Source: Azolla caroliniana (Eukaryota; Polypodiophyta). Taken from it: a stretch of 64,000 nucleotides of DNA. The DNA lies in assembly GCA_043228905.1 (NCBI GenBank), contig JBHGNT010000014.1, forward strand, positions 17,980,001 to 18,044,000, written 5' to 3'. Below are positions 41,174-55,104 of this stretch, piece by piece. The position numbers and the translations under genes were made by a program. The first letter of the stretch is position 1. Each line of letters opens with the position of its first letter. The notes under the pieces were generated by a model. That model saw only the letters and a list, made by a program, of their open reading frames with translations, searched no databases and was not told where the DNA came from.

Positions 41174-41392
41174 TACTAGGTATGAATGCCACGCGTCGGG
41201 AACGGTTTGTACTTCCTTTTCTTAATCTACGTGCATGCTCTTTAAATACCGACTTGGTGGTTTGTTTTTTTCAAACACAACTAATATACATTTAATATAC
41301 ACATTCGGGTATGCGGGTTGTTATTGTAATTGGGGCAAAGTGGACCCGTGAGCCACCGTGTCACCTACCTCCGGCTTGTTATTGTCGTGAAG

Positions 41393-42230
41393 ATTTCCGA
41401 CTACAGTGAGAAAACTGGATAGAATGGGCAAAGTCGTCGATGTGCAACATGTGCACATGTACATTAGGAAATGTATATAAAATAATAGGGGATATTTATC
41501 CCACATTGTGACGTCCTTCCCTCAGACTATAAAACGAGGGAGGGGTCTCTTGTGAAAGGGTTGCCCATTTTGAGTTAGGAGGGTATACCACTTATATCTA
41601 AGGTTTGGTAGTTTTCTCTTCTTCATATTTTCCTTAGGGTTTCTACTTTGGTCTTCTTCACCCTATTTCGTTTTAGGGTTTCATTTTAGGTCTTCTTCTT
41701 CTTCTCCTTCGTCTTGTGGGTTTGATGAATCCTTCTTCTTGAGTGGAGTTTTAGTAATCCGTTTTGGTTCTTCTTCTTGGTTGAGTTAGGGTTCACGTGT
41801 TTCGAGGCTTCGGGTGTTACCCACTTCCTTTCCTTAGTGCGAGAGTTGGGGTTTTCGTTTGGGGTTTCTACAACGGCGTCTCTTTGGCATTCCGGTGGCG
41901 GCACTTGGAGGCTCGGCTTCCTCTCCTCGATGGAGAGCGTTTGCGTGGTGGCCGGTTTGAGAAGGGAGGGCGAAGTGGCACATGAACACTCCACCCTCTT
42001 CGGGGTGTGACCAACGGTGGACGTCGCAGTCTCGGTGGCCCACTTGACTCGCCTTCGCCGGTTCCCATTCTTAACTTGCTGTATAGCCGTTTGTTTTGTA
42101 ATAGCCACCGGATTTGTGACATGTAAGCATATTGTTGTAAAGCCTTTGTAATATATATATATATATATGTTTGTGTATATCCCTCTTCTATTGTAACATA
42201 TTTGAGTTGAGTCCTTAATCGCGGCGAACC
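41393..42230 (+). repeat. gypsy LTR (3' boundary uncertain)
   Basis: Starts TGTCGTGAAGATTTCCG and follows the layout of 36380-37195 (TATATAAAATAATAGGGG, TTGCCCATTTTGAGTTAGGA, GGGTATACC) with a (TA)n run at 42152-42168. Beyond that it diverges and no CGACA end is visible. GTTAT precedes it; no matching right duplication was found. Confidence 0.65.
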
Positions 42231-42299
42231 ATCTTCTTGAACCCTACCTTCATCGGATCTGAAAACCAATCCGGAAGTCGATCCGGACTTATCCGACTA

Positions 42300-43760
42300 G
42301 AAGTCGATGTTGAGAAATTACACCATTTCATCTATCCATTTGTCTTCGGGATCCGGATTATGAGGAGCTACCGTGATGTCGAAAATATCGGCACCCGGAA
42401 GATCATCAGGAACGCCTTCGGTTGGTTCGCCTGATTCGAGGCGACTAAGGTAGTCGGCCACGACATGTTGTACCCTCGGTCGATGATGGATGTCGAACTC
42501 GAACTCTTATAGTAAAAGCATCCATCGAGCCAGTCTGGCCGGAAGGGATTGCTTCCTGATCAAGTAAAGGAGAGTCAAGTGGTCGACGTGAAAAGTAAAT
42601 TTTCGGCCAAGAAGGTAATGTCGAAACTTAGTTATGTTGTATATCACCCTGGGAGCTTCTCTCTCGGTAGTCGAATAGTTCTTTTCCACAGCTGAGAGAC
42701 GTCAATTGGCGTAATATGCTGGCCGATACCAATTAGGAGGCGTCATTTGCATGAGAGCGTTGCTGATAGCCACATCCGATGCATCGACAAACACGTGGAA
42801 GGGTTGTGTTTAATCGAGTGGTTGGACTACGAGTGCGTGAGACAACATGATTTTCAAGGCTGTACATGCCTCATTCTCTGTGGAAATCCATGGAAGGGCA
42901 TTTCAGTGAACCACCACGTGCAAGGGAGTTGCGAAATTGGCCAAATGGTGGAGCATACAACTGTGCTTCCGAATTTGGCCTAAGAAACAGTTGAGGCCCT
43001 TCACGGTTGTTGGGGTCGGAGCACCCAAGATAGCATCTACCTTGTCGAGGTCCATTGCAATCCCTTCCCGACTCACGATATGCTTCATTAGGGCATCGCT
43101 AAAAACGTTGAATGCACACTTTGCCGGATTGAGGCTTAATCGAGTGGTCCAACATCGGTCGAGGCACAAGCGTAGCTGGTCGAGATGCTCTTGTTGACAT
43201 CCATAAACAGCAAAATCATCCAAAAAAAACTTGCATGAAAGCCGGAATGTAATCGCCAAAAAATTTCGTGATGAATCCCAAGAAGGTGGCTAGAGCCGTT
43301 TTTAATTCAAACATCATCACAACCACTACGAAGACACCCCACTAGGTGACAAAGGCGGTTTTTTCTTGATCATCGGGGTGCATCCAAACTTGGTTATCCC
43401 CACTAAAGCCATCTAGGAAACTATACACCTGCTACCGTATCCAAGATGCCATCTGTGAAGGGTAAGGGAAACACATCGGTGACAGTTTCGACATTCAATT
43501 TCTGATAGTCGACGCAGACTCGTATCTTGTCGTTTTTCTTCGGAACGACGACTATTGAGCTTAGCCATGTGGCTTGCTTGATGGACCGAATGAAATCAAC
43601 TCATAGTAGTTTGTTGATTTCTTCTTTGACCTTTGCCGCATAATTAGGCTTCATTCGGTAGCGTCGTTGTTGCACAGGTCTAGCATCCGACTGTATTTAG
43701 GAAATCATAACTTTGGGTCTAGTGTTTCGACCGGTTCTTTTGGCTTGTTCTCTCGATCGG
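42300..43760 (-). pseudogene. Degenerate gypsy pol of a different lineage
   Basis: Minus strand, many stops. RT: DGFSGDNQVWMHPDDQEKTA, then FLDDFAVYGCQQEHLDQLRL with the catalytic DD, and SREGIAMDLDKVDAILGAP. RNase H: EKNYSTTEREAPRVIYNITK and RHYLLGRKFTFHVDH. This is typical plant Ty3/gypsy and clearly different from gypsy-1 and -2. Integrase is not found; the element is cut near 42300. Confidence 0.75.
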
Positions 43761-43769
43761 CTGGTTCGT

Positions 43770-44383
43770 TCGATTGACTCAGTCGAGTAGTGGCTTCTAC
43801 CGATTCATCGATGGTGAGTCCCATCAATTTTCGCTAAATGTCTTCAGTGAAGACTTGTCCGATCATTTCGTTCAAATTCAGCTTTGGACAGATGTTGGCG
43901 AATGTCGTGCAAAATACCTCCCAACTCGTTGGCAAGCTCGAAAGGAGGGCAAGAGCTTTAACTTCTTCTTCGAAGTTAATCCCTTAGTAGAAGAGTTCAA
44001 ACAACACACCGATGAAGGTGTTGATGTGGGACGTGGTCGGATCATCTCTCTCATCTTCAAATTGAACAACCATCGGATCAATATGAGCTTCAACGAAGAC
44101 TTTTTCTCGTATACGACCTGTAACTTCTCCCTTATTGAGAATGGCGTCCTCTCCTTTGCCATGTTGAAATAGACGTTCTCGGCTAGGTGCATCCGGATTG
44201 TCGATCATGTGATTTCTTCCATCGATACTCTTCAACAGACATCGATGTTGGTTTGTCACTTTGGCGGATCGCTTCAACCTGTCTTCGAATTATGAGCACA
44301 TCTTGCATCATTTCTTTCCATTGGGCAGAGTTCTTCCCGTCGAACTTCTGTATTTCCACATTTGTTTCGTACTGTGTTGCCAT
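43770..44383 (-). pseudogene. copia-type (UBN2-like) gag fragment
   Basis: Starts at the ATG at 44383 (MATQYETNVEIQKFDGKNSA, then WKEMMQDVLIIRRQVEAI), with the features of a UBN2-type gag; a second frame has TTSHINTFIGVLFEL and a third FANICPKLNLNEMI. Frameshifts near 44200 and 43985. It is followed directly, on the same strand, by gypsy-type RT, which is not the expected partner. Confidence 0.6.
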
Positions 44384-44481
44384 TTTTTGGAAAGTAGATG
44401 TTGTTGGCCTTGTCTTTTCTCTTAGCCGGATAATTTCTCTTCTCAGTCTTTGTTGTTCGCTATTGCCGGATAATGTGGGTC

Positions 44482-44493
44482 ACTCTGATACCA
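44482..44493 (-). other. Primer-binding site, tRNA-iMet type
   Basis: Minus strand TGGTATCAGAGT, five bases inside the short LTR at 44499-44792. Confidence 0.75.
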
Positions 44494-44498
44494 CTTAT

Positions 44499-44792
44499 TG
44501 TACATATGTGGGAATGTTAGTGCAACGGATGAATATGTTGAGGACCTGTCTATTAGTGTCAAGCAAATAACACAGATAAACTAGAGAAGAAGATAGTAGG
44601 TAAGAATCAAGATACATAATTGAAGCTCTAATGGAAACTATATTTCTCTTTTGTAAAACTCTCTCACTCTCCCTACAATGTTACAGTTGGGCTTATATAT
44701 GCAAAAGCCCTAACATGACATCATGTTCACGCTAGGATACAAAGTGGAAGGAGTCGGCATGCCAACAGTATTTAGGCTAGATTTACCAAACA
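44499..44792 (-). repeat. Short 5' LTR
   Basis: About 294 bp; the minus strand starts TGTTTGGTAAATC and ends CATATGTACA. It includes a probable TATA region (GCTTATATATGC, about 44690). No partner LTR in the window. Confidence 0.55.
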
Positions 44793-44829
44793 TTAAGTTG
44801 TATCCATCCTCTATTCCATCTTAAGAGAC

Positions 44830-45313
44830 TGTGTCTATTAGATGAAGAAAATGTTATGAATGATATGGTGGAAATGCAAAATCCTTTAGATGAAGAAAAT
44901 CTTATAAATGATGTGGTTGATTCAAGGTCGGGGGTTATCCTTGATGTCCACTAGAAGAAATTTAGGAATGGTGCTTTTGGTCCATTTTTGGTGTCTTCAA
45001 AAGAAGGTTGTTTATCTAATGCTACTTGGGAATCTAACGTTTGTTCAATGTTAGTAGACCATAGAAGTGAATATTAGTGAAGAGGACATACTAAATGGTG
45101 TTGTGGAATTGTAGATTTCTTTTGTAGTTGACTGAACTTTGGGCGATATCCAACGAGTTCTTTATGCAGTGCTACTTGCGAATTTTGTCAACTTTTGTGC
45201 CTTGGAAAGGTTGGTCTTTCTTTGGAGTTACTTGGGAATATGAGAGCAAGTTGTGAAAGGCATTTCCAAACTTAATCATCAAGGATGACAACAAATCCTT
45301 TTAAGGGAGGATG
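44830..45313 (+). pseudogene. Remnant of a chromodomain-type gypsy pol end and polypurine tract
   Basis: Broken plus-strand frames resemble the C-terminal chromodomain of chromoviruses: FRNGAFGPFLVSSKEGCLSN followed by ATWES near 45025, and GVTWEYESKL, KAFPNLIIKDDNKSF near 45225-45303. A stretch of about 57 bp coding LDEENVMNDMVE is tandemly duplicated at 44838-44950. TTTTAAGGGAGGA at 45301-45313 could be a polypurine tract, with an LTR starting TGGTATGTAATC at 45314. Assignment is tentative. Confidence 0.4.
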
Positions 45314-46086
45314 GTATGTAATCATTAAAAGTGTCAAGGGGGGCATTCTAAGATGTTCATAGGGTAAATCCTTATGTTATGTGGGCAAGAGGATGGACAT
45401 GTAATCTAAATCCTTATGCATGGGGGCTAGTATATAGAGGCATGCCCTTTGACTTCTACTATATAAATGCATGCAGTGTGATTGGGAGGATAAGCTTTAG
45501 TGCACTACACTATACCAATGTTATCCATCATCTTATTCATCGCACCTCTCTTTATTGAGATAAAGAAGAGTCGAGAAGGTTGTAGCATAGATGATATAAT
45601 ATGTGACTACTAATTGAATGTGGACAAGTTAAACTTATACACATATGCTGAGTTGAGCAAGAATATTCAACGTCTAGCTACTTTGATTCAGCAACATACC
45701 ATAAGAAGACCAATAATCATAACCAAGATCTAATTCATATGTTTCTTAAAAATAGGTTGATTTCCATACAATTCGTTGAAGCTACTTCCTATCTCAAGGG
45801 GAAAGCTTGCAAATATTTGTCCTTCAAAGATCTGTTACTCACCATTCTTGATGAGTCTATTCTTATATTGTTTAAATTGTATCATAGCATTCCAATTTAA
45901 TATGAACTGCATTAATACGCGTTAGAACAGTCTAGTGTGGGCCAATTGAATAAAGACTAACTTTACAAATGTTCATGGAAGGGTTCCTTATGTATAAATC
46001 CAAGACCCATAGGGTCTTTTTCTTTGTCCAATGGCTGTATATATACCCTGAGAATATATTTAGGCTGGAACTTGTGTTTATGATTC
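45314..46086. other. Possible old LTR, then downstream flank of the GLR gene
   Basis: The first part (TATATAAATGCATGC at about 45459) may be the LTR of the chromovirus remnant; its end is not evident. The rest contains no supported ORF. The GLR stop codon is at 46087-46089 on the minus strand. Confidence 0.35.
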
Positions 46087-49000
46087 TTACAACGCAAAGC
46101 TCGTATTATTATTCATGCTAGAGCCATTTCCATGGATATCAAAACTTTTGTTAGGTATATGACGAGAATCATCTGAGCTCGTACCCAATGAATCCCCACT
46201 TAGTTGAGCCATGGTTTGATCAACTTTCTTCTTCTTCTTCTCATCTGATTTTGGCCGAGTGCTTGGCTCATCTACATATGACGCAAAAGATCTAATGAGT
46301 CCCACCCCTCTCGATGACCATGAATCAACCGGAGAAGAATCAGTATGAGAACCCTCACGACAAAACCGTAGTAGTAACGTAAGCATGTAGATGGTAAGGC
46401 TACCAAATGATGTTGCACCAGTTATCAAAAAGAGACCCCAAAAGCTATCTAAGTTTAGTTGGTTCGATTCAACTTGGTTGGTTTCAGCATTACATGGGCT
46501 AGTACCTAGCCATAGATCATGGATCCTCTGTAATTCTCCATTTTCAGCCATTGTAAGGATAGCTGTCGACATGTCGACAGCCAACACCGAGTCCTTCGGG
46601 AAGGCCTGTTAAATTTTACAAAAGTTTATGCTCAAAGAAACAAATAAAAAACAATTCTCAATCATAAACATGTTGCAAAGGTAGGGTAGGGCAAGAATTA
46701 TTTCTGGGATATAGAAACCTCCTCAAATCTCTACACTCTAAACTCTATATTGCAACCCCGAAATATGTAGCTCCCAAATTTTCAGTCATAGTCTTGCTCG
46801 AGAATATGTCGTAATCATAGCGACAAGAAAACATATGATATCTAAAGAGTTTAGAAACATGTGAAGTGTGTAAACAATAGTAGAATTTGAAGTTTTTCCC
46901 AAAAACAATAATTGTGTCCACATTTGCATCTTTTTGTTTTCGGTTTTTTACACTGTAGGGTTCTAAATTCTTAGGCTAATAAAAGAAACAACAGTTGGGC
47001 CACATGGGGATGATACCTAGTCTCAATCGTTCTCCATTGGTGAGGATTTGTGTGCATCCTTCTATGTTGCCAACTCCAAGACTCAAGTGTAATAAAAACA
47101 CACAAATCAAGTTGTTGGGCGAAGTGTCTCTAATACACCTCCAAGTTTGCAAAATACCAAAATACCCCTAGGTTTCCAAATTTTAATTGATCAAATACCC
47201 CGCTATAGCACACAAAAAATTCTATGAGCAAAGGGATATATTCTCGTAAAACATTTTGAAAACTTGGATCTATTCTAGTAATATGGAAAACATTTGGCAG
47301 TATTTTTCAGTAACATTTACTAACACAAACAGTAAAAAGAAAAGGTTACTTACAAAACCCCATCCACCTTTAGAGAACTCTTGGCCAGCTATGGTGAATC
47401 CACAATGGGTGCCCAGAAAGATTTGTACATAGGGAAGTTCATCAACCACAGCAGCAACACCTCCTTTATCTGGACCCAACCTAAGAGCATTTGCATAATC
47501 AGCCATCGTTGGCAAAGGTTTCAGCCTTTCCTTCTGTATATTGATGCTAATCAGGTAATCCTGTGCAAATGATCCGGTTTGATAACCCACAGGAACGTTG
47601 CTCGTTTGTAAGCTACTAATGCCTTGAATCGTCGGACTCAGTTGTTGCACGGTGAGAATCGACGTTAAGTTTGCAGTGTAACTTGACGTGATGATAAGCA
47701 CGACAAAAAGCCATACAAGCAGGACACATCTTCCCAATGTACTCTTTGTTTTCTCATCTATCATAAAAAAGCATACTCCTAGTTTAGAAAAAAAAATGTT
47801 GAAATCATCGGAGAACCAAAACGTTATGTAAGAACCCATTTTGTTGAAGGGTTTTGAAAGTGCTTACTTTGGGAGAAAAACAGTGTCGAGAAAGTAAACC
47901 TGCACTTGAAAAGTCGGAAATTAGGTCCACTATTGCAATCGCTTAACAAAAGTAGTTAAATCTAAAGATAAAAAATATGTGCATTCACAAAACATAAATT
48001 TTATTATTTCTCGGGCCTTGATATAGATATAGATATAGATATATTTGTGCATGTGTGTGGAACGTGCATGTCAATCATGAAAACTCCAAGGTATGTAACT
48101 GTATCTAATGTCAACAATGCAGAAACAAAAGAAGGAATCATACATGTTACCATTCAGCAACTTTATGGATGTGTTCCAAATGTATTTAGCGATTAGTACA
48201 TGAAAGTTCTCTACATCACTAGAAATTTAAAACAAAGAAATAGATCTCTATGTTCATGGTGAAAACATTCAAGGATTGGTTGCATAAGAGTCTTAACCAT
48301 TTTTTTCCAGAAACTTGCTTTTCTTTTCGGAGGTCAGAACTTTGCATTGCTTTTATGTCCTTCTTCTAATATTACCAGAAGACTATTCTGCAGTACAAAA
48401 TATGCGACTATGTGGGTATTCTAGTATTTATACAGTGACCTGCCGATTCACACACTACCCACTCAATGCCAACCACCATTTATGAGCAACTGACCACCAC
48501 CATTCAGGGCAACAACAACAAAACATAGGCATAGTCTGGGTTCATTTCCTTTTTGATGTGGTAGGAGAGGGTGTGTGTGTTCATGTGTTGTAGACAGCAT
48601 AGACCTATTGTCAGAAATTTACTCACCATAGGACGGTTACGGCTTGTTTTTTCGGACGGCCTCGGAAATCTCGATTCTTCTTGTGTTCGAGCATCCAGAT
48701 AACCATCCCAGTCAAAATAAAGAATGCAAGAGTTGTCAACCACATGCTTGTTGTGAAAGGCCTAAGAAACGCCCATGCATTGGCAGACTGCGAATCTCTT
48801 GCCAGTACAACTACTACAAGTCCAGACTCTGTGTAGGGTTGTGAGAAGTCAACCATACCCATGCGTTTCGTTGTGATTGTAACATCACCCACTACTGCAT
48901 CAAACACCTGCAAAATATTGCAAAGAAGGATTTGATTTGTTTTGAAATAATGCATTGCCAGTGCCTAAATCCAAGGAAATGAACCAAATTCAAATATTAT

Positions 49001-52000
49001 TAGAGTGCTATATATATACAAACACACACACTTGAGGATCCAAGTGTCATATATACCGAGGATATGTAGACATGCACAGATCATGTCATATATGATTAAA
49101 GCTAGAAGGTCCATCACATTGATGTCATAAAACGTTTTCTCATTGCTGTGTTAGGTGTATAGTTTTACTTTTTCTCCTAATTCAAATAAAATTTGATAAA
49201 TGCATAGTTTTATCAAAAAGAATTTGAAAACAAATTATATGCTACCTACATTACCTTCTCTGCTAGAGCCTCAACCATATCATCATAAACTGGTGTTGTC
49301 TTGTCCCCATAGAAAACAAATTCATATGGAACAAAGTAAGGGAGGTATTTGAGAGCATTCTGGAAAACATCGATACAATAACCATTGAAGCCACTTGAGT
49401 TTCCACTCTTGCTCACAATCTGTTTGAATCCTGCTTTCTTTGGGACTGCTATTTGTAGCTGCCTTCCATTCTTGGGAAGAACCCATCCCCGAGGTTTTTC
49501 AGTGATGCTACCAGGCCATACAATCTGCATTGAAGAATTACGAAATTTTGTTGGGGATAAGAGCATATTGACATCTTCGCTACTATTTGTTCCTGGGGGA
49601 GAGAGAGATAGTTGTGTTTCATTTGTCCAATACCCTACCACGTTCAAGTTCTTTCCAACAATGTTTACGATTTCAAATGCTGATCGGATAAGGTCACCCT
49701 TTGAGCTTAATCGAACATCTCCAGAAGTGCCTACAAAATCTGTTTGCAATATATAGTCTCGGAGTAATGATCCGTCCTTAAGAACATTTAGCTGAGCTAG
49801 ATCTGACCCATCTCCAATACCTTCTTGTGAAATCACTGAATCATTGAACGTGAAGTTCCTGCCTTCCTTAAGATAGTTCTTGAGTGCATAGGCAATAACC
49901 CACACTGAATCATATGCATAAAGACCATAAATATGTGGATTAAGGGTAGATTGCAACGCCTCATTTTTCCACTTGGAAAGGAAAGCTTGAAACTGGTGCG
50001 AATGTGATGCATAATACGCACGTGTTCCTATAACACCTTGCAATGCTCCAAAGTTAAGATCTTCAAGGTTTGAAGAGTTCAATGTTCCGATAGTCGAATC
50101 TGAGACAATCCAAACATAACCAGCACTCATCATACCCAAGTATTTCGCCTCTGAGAAGAGTGAAAATGCAAGATATTGTGGCATATGAACAACAAAGATT
50201 CTTGTTTGGGTGGATGCGAGGTTGGATAAGATGGTCCCAATCATCGTATTGTTGCTGGAAGGCAAAAGGGCAGCTTTTTGAATGATGTGGGACCCAAAAT
50301 TCTCCAAAGCATCACCTAATGAAGTGATGGCATTTGTTCCGAAATCATCATCAGTATATATAGCTATAACTTGTCGCCATCCATAGTACGCAATGAAAGA
50401 TGCGATGGCCTCCATTTGTAGTGCATCACTATGTGCAATGCGGAAAAAATAGGGATATTGGAACTCTGATAGAGCGGGATCCGTTGCAGCAAATGAGACA
50501 ATAGGAACTTTTGTTGCACCACCCATAAATGCCACAAAGTGAGAGACTGATGAAGATTGTGGTCCTATTATGGCCACTACCTTCTGTTTAAGGAGTTCCA
50601 GCGCTGCCAACAAAAACAATATTCAAAAAGGAGATGACAAAACAAATTTAAGAATCATATACGAAATAACTCCAATCCCCAAATTTCATGTATACCACAA
50701 ACACCCAACAATGGATTCATCACATAGCACCCTCAGAGTTTACATCCTTTTATATAGCAACCCATAAAATGACCATCTGATTCAGAAACCTCAAAAATTT
50801 ATCGATGATCAATGATGCAGCTTTACCCATATAAACGTAGCATCAGAATCCATTGTTTTAGAATGATAAGCAATGATGAACACTTTTATAATCAGCCTTA
50901 CTCATGTAAAAACCTAATCATTGTTTTCTAACAGCATATAGATGACTATTACTACAACTTAAATTCATGTGAGACCCTAAGGATTCATTGTTTTAATGAC
51001 AACACATAGACTACCACTGATGCAATCTTTTCATAAATAAATAAAAAAAGAAAACCTAGAAATTCATTGTTTTATAGCACCTCATAGATGAACATGCATG
51101 CAGCCCTATTATATAAAATCTTTTATAATGAATGTATTCTATTGAGAATAACACATAGATGACTAATACTGCAGCCTTATGTAGCACCATCTAAAACTTA
51201 ATTAAGGCTTTAAAAAAACATATAAAACCCTAAGAAGTCATAGATTACCCTATGAATTCATTCGTTTATAAAAACCAATATATGATTATTGATGTGTAAT
51301 ATCATCTAAGACCTCGTATAAACCCTCAGAATACATATGAGAGTAATAAACCCCTTTGAATTCATATAAAAACCCTCCAAAAGTTCTTATAAAACCGTTC
51401 ACAACAAACCTTCAGATTTCATGATTTGACAACAATGCATAGATCTCCATTGGTACAATCTTCTATATAAATCTCTGAGTTCATGTAAAACTTTCGGGGA
51501 AAAACCTTCAGAATTCAAGGTTTTATAGAAAGACATGGATATCCATTATGCCAACCTTATCTATAACCCTCCTTATTCGTATAAAACTTTCCGGACAAAA
51601 ACATTCAGAGATTATGGTTTCATAACAACACATGGATGTCCTTTACAGCAACCTTATCTATAACCCTCCCAATTCATATAAAACCCTCTGAATCATATAT
51701 AAAACCTCCCCGAGTTCATATAAAACCTTCAGAATGCATGTTTTGTTAACAACATATAGATGTTCATTACTGCAACCTTGTGTAAATCCTAAGAAAGTGG
51801 AGAGAAAAGAAACATGAAACCTTTAATGGAAAAAATACTATACCTGAAGCAGCTCCTTGAAAGGCACTACAATTTGTGTCTAAAATATGAACCACAAGTT
51901 TTGAACCCTGGAGAAAACTCTGATTTCTATTGATATCATCGACCGCCATCTCTATGGCTTGTTTGGCAACTCTTCCAATCAATGTTCCATAAGAAACTAA

Positions 52001-52105
52001 AGCCCCTATATGGAGTTGTTTGGTGGTGGTATTCTCTGAGCTTACCGTGGTTGAAAAGCTCATCAACATAATGGCCACATAGAAACATAAAGATCTAGGT
52101 GCCAT
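46087..52105 (-). CDS. Glutamate receptor-like channel (GLR), six exons
   Basis: Plant ligand-gated cation channel, expected in plasma or endomembranes, admitting calcium on amino-acid binding. Exons (minus strand): 52105-51844, 50603-49255, 48907-48627, 47899-47868, 47757-47354, 46605-46087; all introns GT-AG, phases consistent, 948 residues. Signal peptide about 1-24. Amino-terminal receptor domain about 30-430 ([35 protein letters not shown]). Ligand lobe S1 from about 465 ([11 protein letters not shown]) with the ligand Arg in TITTKR (552). M1 592-610, pore loop [10 protein letters not shown] about 632-641, M3 652-676 with [12 protein letters not shown]2, M4 831-855, 93-residue tail ending NNNTSFAL. 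Length and motifs fit an intact gene; style is nearest clade III, from memory. Intron 1 is 1.24 kb and repeat-filled. Confidence 0.93.
50790..51790. repeat. Degenerate tandem array in GLR intron 1
   Basis: An imperfect unit of roughly 70-95 bp, built around TTCATTGTTTTATARCAACA, CATAGATG and ACTGCARCCTTAT, recurs about ten to twelve times (near 50870, 50940, 51000, 51070, 51170, 51430, 51510, 51610, 51750). The array fills most of the intron. Units have diverged strongly. Confidence 0.7.
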
Positions 52106-52575
52106 TGTTTACCTGTTCTTATTCATACTGCTGCTGGTCTTCTTCTTCTTCTTTACCTGGATGTGGAAGAAAAAAACAACAGGTCTAGTAGAATGGACAA
52201 CAATGCTTTGAAAAAATGTTCTTTTAAGATAATTGTGGCGCTGATGATGGTGACAGTGAGGATGTTGACGGTGGTAGAGATGATGCCGGGCCCTTCTCAA
52301 ACAACACTCAATTAATTACCCATCTCTTCCCTTACTCATAGAAATGCCCCCCATTTTCTATATCGCAAAATCCAATTCTCTCCCAACAGAATGCAAGTAG
52401 GGAGATGAAATGAGATGACATGACATCTCCATCTCTCTCCCCCCTTCTCTCTCTATGTATTTGCAAATAATTAGGGAAAAACAGAGCAGAGGTATACCCC
52501 CACATATATACATATATAAAGGGAAAACAGGGAATGAATATGCATATCACATACAATTATGAGAAATTTATATGC

Positions 52576-52607
<32 letters not shown>

Positions 52608-52720
52608 CATTGTATGCATATTGATTTACATGTTTTATCTTCCTCATTTTTTATCAATAATAATATCAACAATAATTAAAATTCTCACCATTTCCTCACT
52701 ATTGGCTTAAGACTCTGTTC
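52106..52720 (-). promoter_or_regulatory. Upstream region of the GLR gene
   Basis: No ORF. Contains a (GT)n run at 52580-52607 and TATA-like sequences (for example ACATATATACATATATA at 52502-52518). Transcription start cannot be fixed. A short upstream ORF cannot be excluded. Confidence 0.35.
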
Positions 52721-52721
52721 A

Positions 52722-53212
<491 letters not shown>

Positions 53213-54655
53213 GGGGGAGCATTTTGTCTCTACATCATATGCCCCACTAATCTCTGCAGGAGACAAATTTATTGTGTTTCTCAATAATTGAACTTAAAAA
53301 TTAAAAAAGGAATTTACAAAAGTTGGTAGCTTAAATTTCAAAGCTTTTTGGTTTCCGTATTTGTATAGAGAGATAGATATGCAGACAAGAGGCCACTTTT
53401 TTTTATCTCCCTTTTTCTTTTCCTCTGTTTATTTATATATTTATTTATTTAAATTCCTGATATTTGTTGCTACTACACAACAACCTTGCTTCTTCTTTCT
53501 TCTTCTTCTTTTGTGGGTCAAAAGTCTTTAGTTTCCTGTTTCATGATAATACAAGCCTAGTTTCTTCTTTTTTGAAAATATAACCCTAGTTTTTTCTTTT
53601 GTCACAATATAACCCTAATTTCTTCTTTTGTCACAATCTAACCAACCACACATAGAGAGACTGCCTCCATCCCCCCAAGCATCGATCGATCACACACGAC
53701 AAGCCGTACACCCGATGCTTCGTCAATCATAATCTGGAGTGTATACCTCGTTCAGATTGACACTTTCTCATCGTGCATTGATCATAAATTGTCGATCACC
53801 TTTCGATTTGCTTGCCGATGATAATTGTGGTTCGTCGATCATAGACCGTAGCAATACCCCCCCGTTCGTTCAGATGACAACTCACATTCCGCTAATCATA
53901 CATTCTCGATTGCCTTGCAATCACGCATTTATAAGAAACCTCTCTCTACCACACACATGCTCCTTATCGAGGTTACTCGCTAGTGATAAAGGATATATCC
54001 TTTTTGACCCGCACGTCTCGATTCAAATCCCACCAGTTTACTAGGTTGTCGGTTGCGTAAGGCGTCACATTATGTTGTCCGACTAGATTAAACATGTTAT
54101 TGGTTTTTTGTTTCTTGATGCCTTGATGCATTTGCCTCCTAAGTCTCAACTATATTCCATACCTTCTCTATCAATAACAAGTTGCCACACCCTCACGTCA
54201 TTTGCCTTCTTGAGAACATGCCCTGAAATATTTAGTATTGAGGAATGCGAAGATATGGACTAACAACTTCACACAAAGGTAAAAGCCTTGGTGAAATTGC
54301 ACTGTAAGCAAACCCATGAGCAAGAGGGAGACTTGCATGCCTAAAAAGGTGCACCTATGTGGAAGCACAATATTGGATTTATACCACCCCTATAAGCATA
54401 GACATGCTCATTGCTTGGTAATGTATCAAAGAGCCCCAAACTTGATCCACGATCTACAATCATCAGCATTCCTTTACACATATCTTATATCACATCCATC
54501 ATCAAAACTCCATACCACAAGCAAATTTGTGAACACCTCATATACACAAACAACCACGTTTGCTTTTGTCATAGTACACATGGCCAATAGGACCTTCCCT
54601 ATGATACATGGACCATGTACACAATTTTGCTTATAAGAGATGTTGCTAACTAGGG
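53213..54655. other. Intergenic, nothing identified
   Basis: AT-rich with T-rich runs at 53400-53640. Short frames at 53739 and 54316 have no recognisable features. Confidence 0.4.
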
Positions 54656-54960
54656 AACTATATCACTGTTATGGTTTACCACATTTGCAAAATTGTATGG
54701 AGTGGTGCTTGAAATGGAACTCAACACTTATGTTGAGGTCAAGACATGCAAGCCACAAGCGAAGTAGGATGTGGACAAACAACCTCTATGACTAATCACA
54801 TCCTTTACATTATGTTGTTTGGACAAAGCAAAAGCACAAAAGAAAAGAATGTATAGATTTCCACGAGGCCTTCAATACCAAGTTAACGAAAACATATCCT
54901 CATGAGACTCCAAAAACAATGTAGGGTGTGTTACATGGATAATGTGACTAGAAATTAAGA
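54656..54960 (+). pseudogene. Highly degenerate LINE RT fragment
   Basis: Broken plus-strand reading CKIVWSGA and then a segment like KARKKKLYCCFVDF (KAKAQKKRMYRF) resembles the LINE RT at 33930-34130 (LAKLYGAIMEAELNDYM). Every element of the match is weak except order and spacing. Confidence 0.4.
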
Positions 54961-55104
54961 CAAGTTAGATGGTTAGAGGGTCGTTTAAAGACTAGGACAA
55001 GCACCATGGATGTGGATGCTTACTCTCTTCCACTTGCCTCAAACCCTAGCATCAACGAGGTAATTGGACTACACCAACATTACCTTCATTCACATTCATT
55101 TTCA

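Noticed and set aside
43774-44172. 132-codon plus-strand ORF
   Set aside because: Antisense to the degenerate gag frames on the minus strand.
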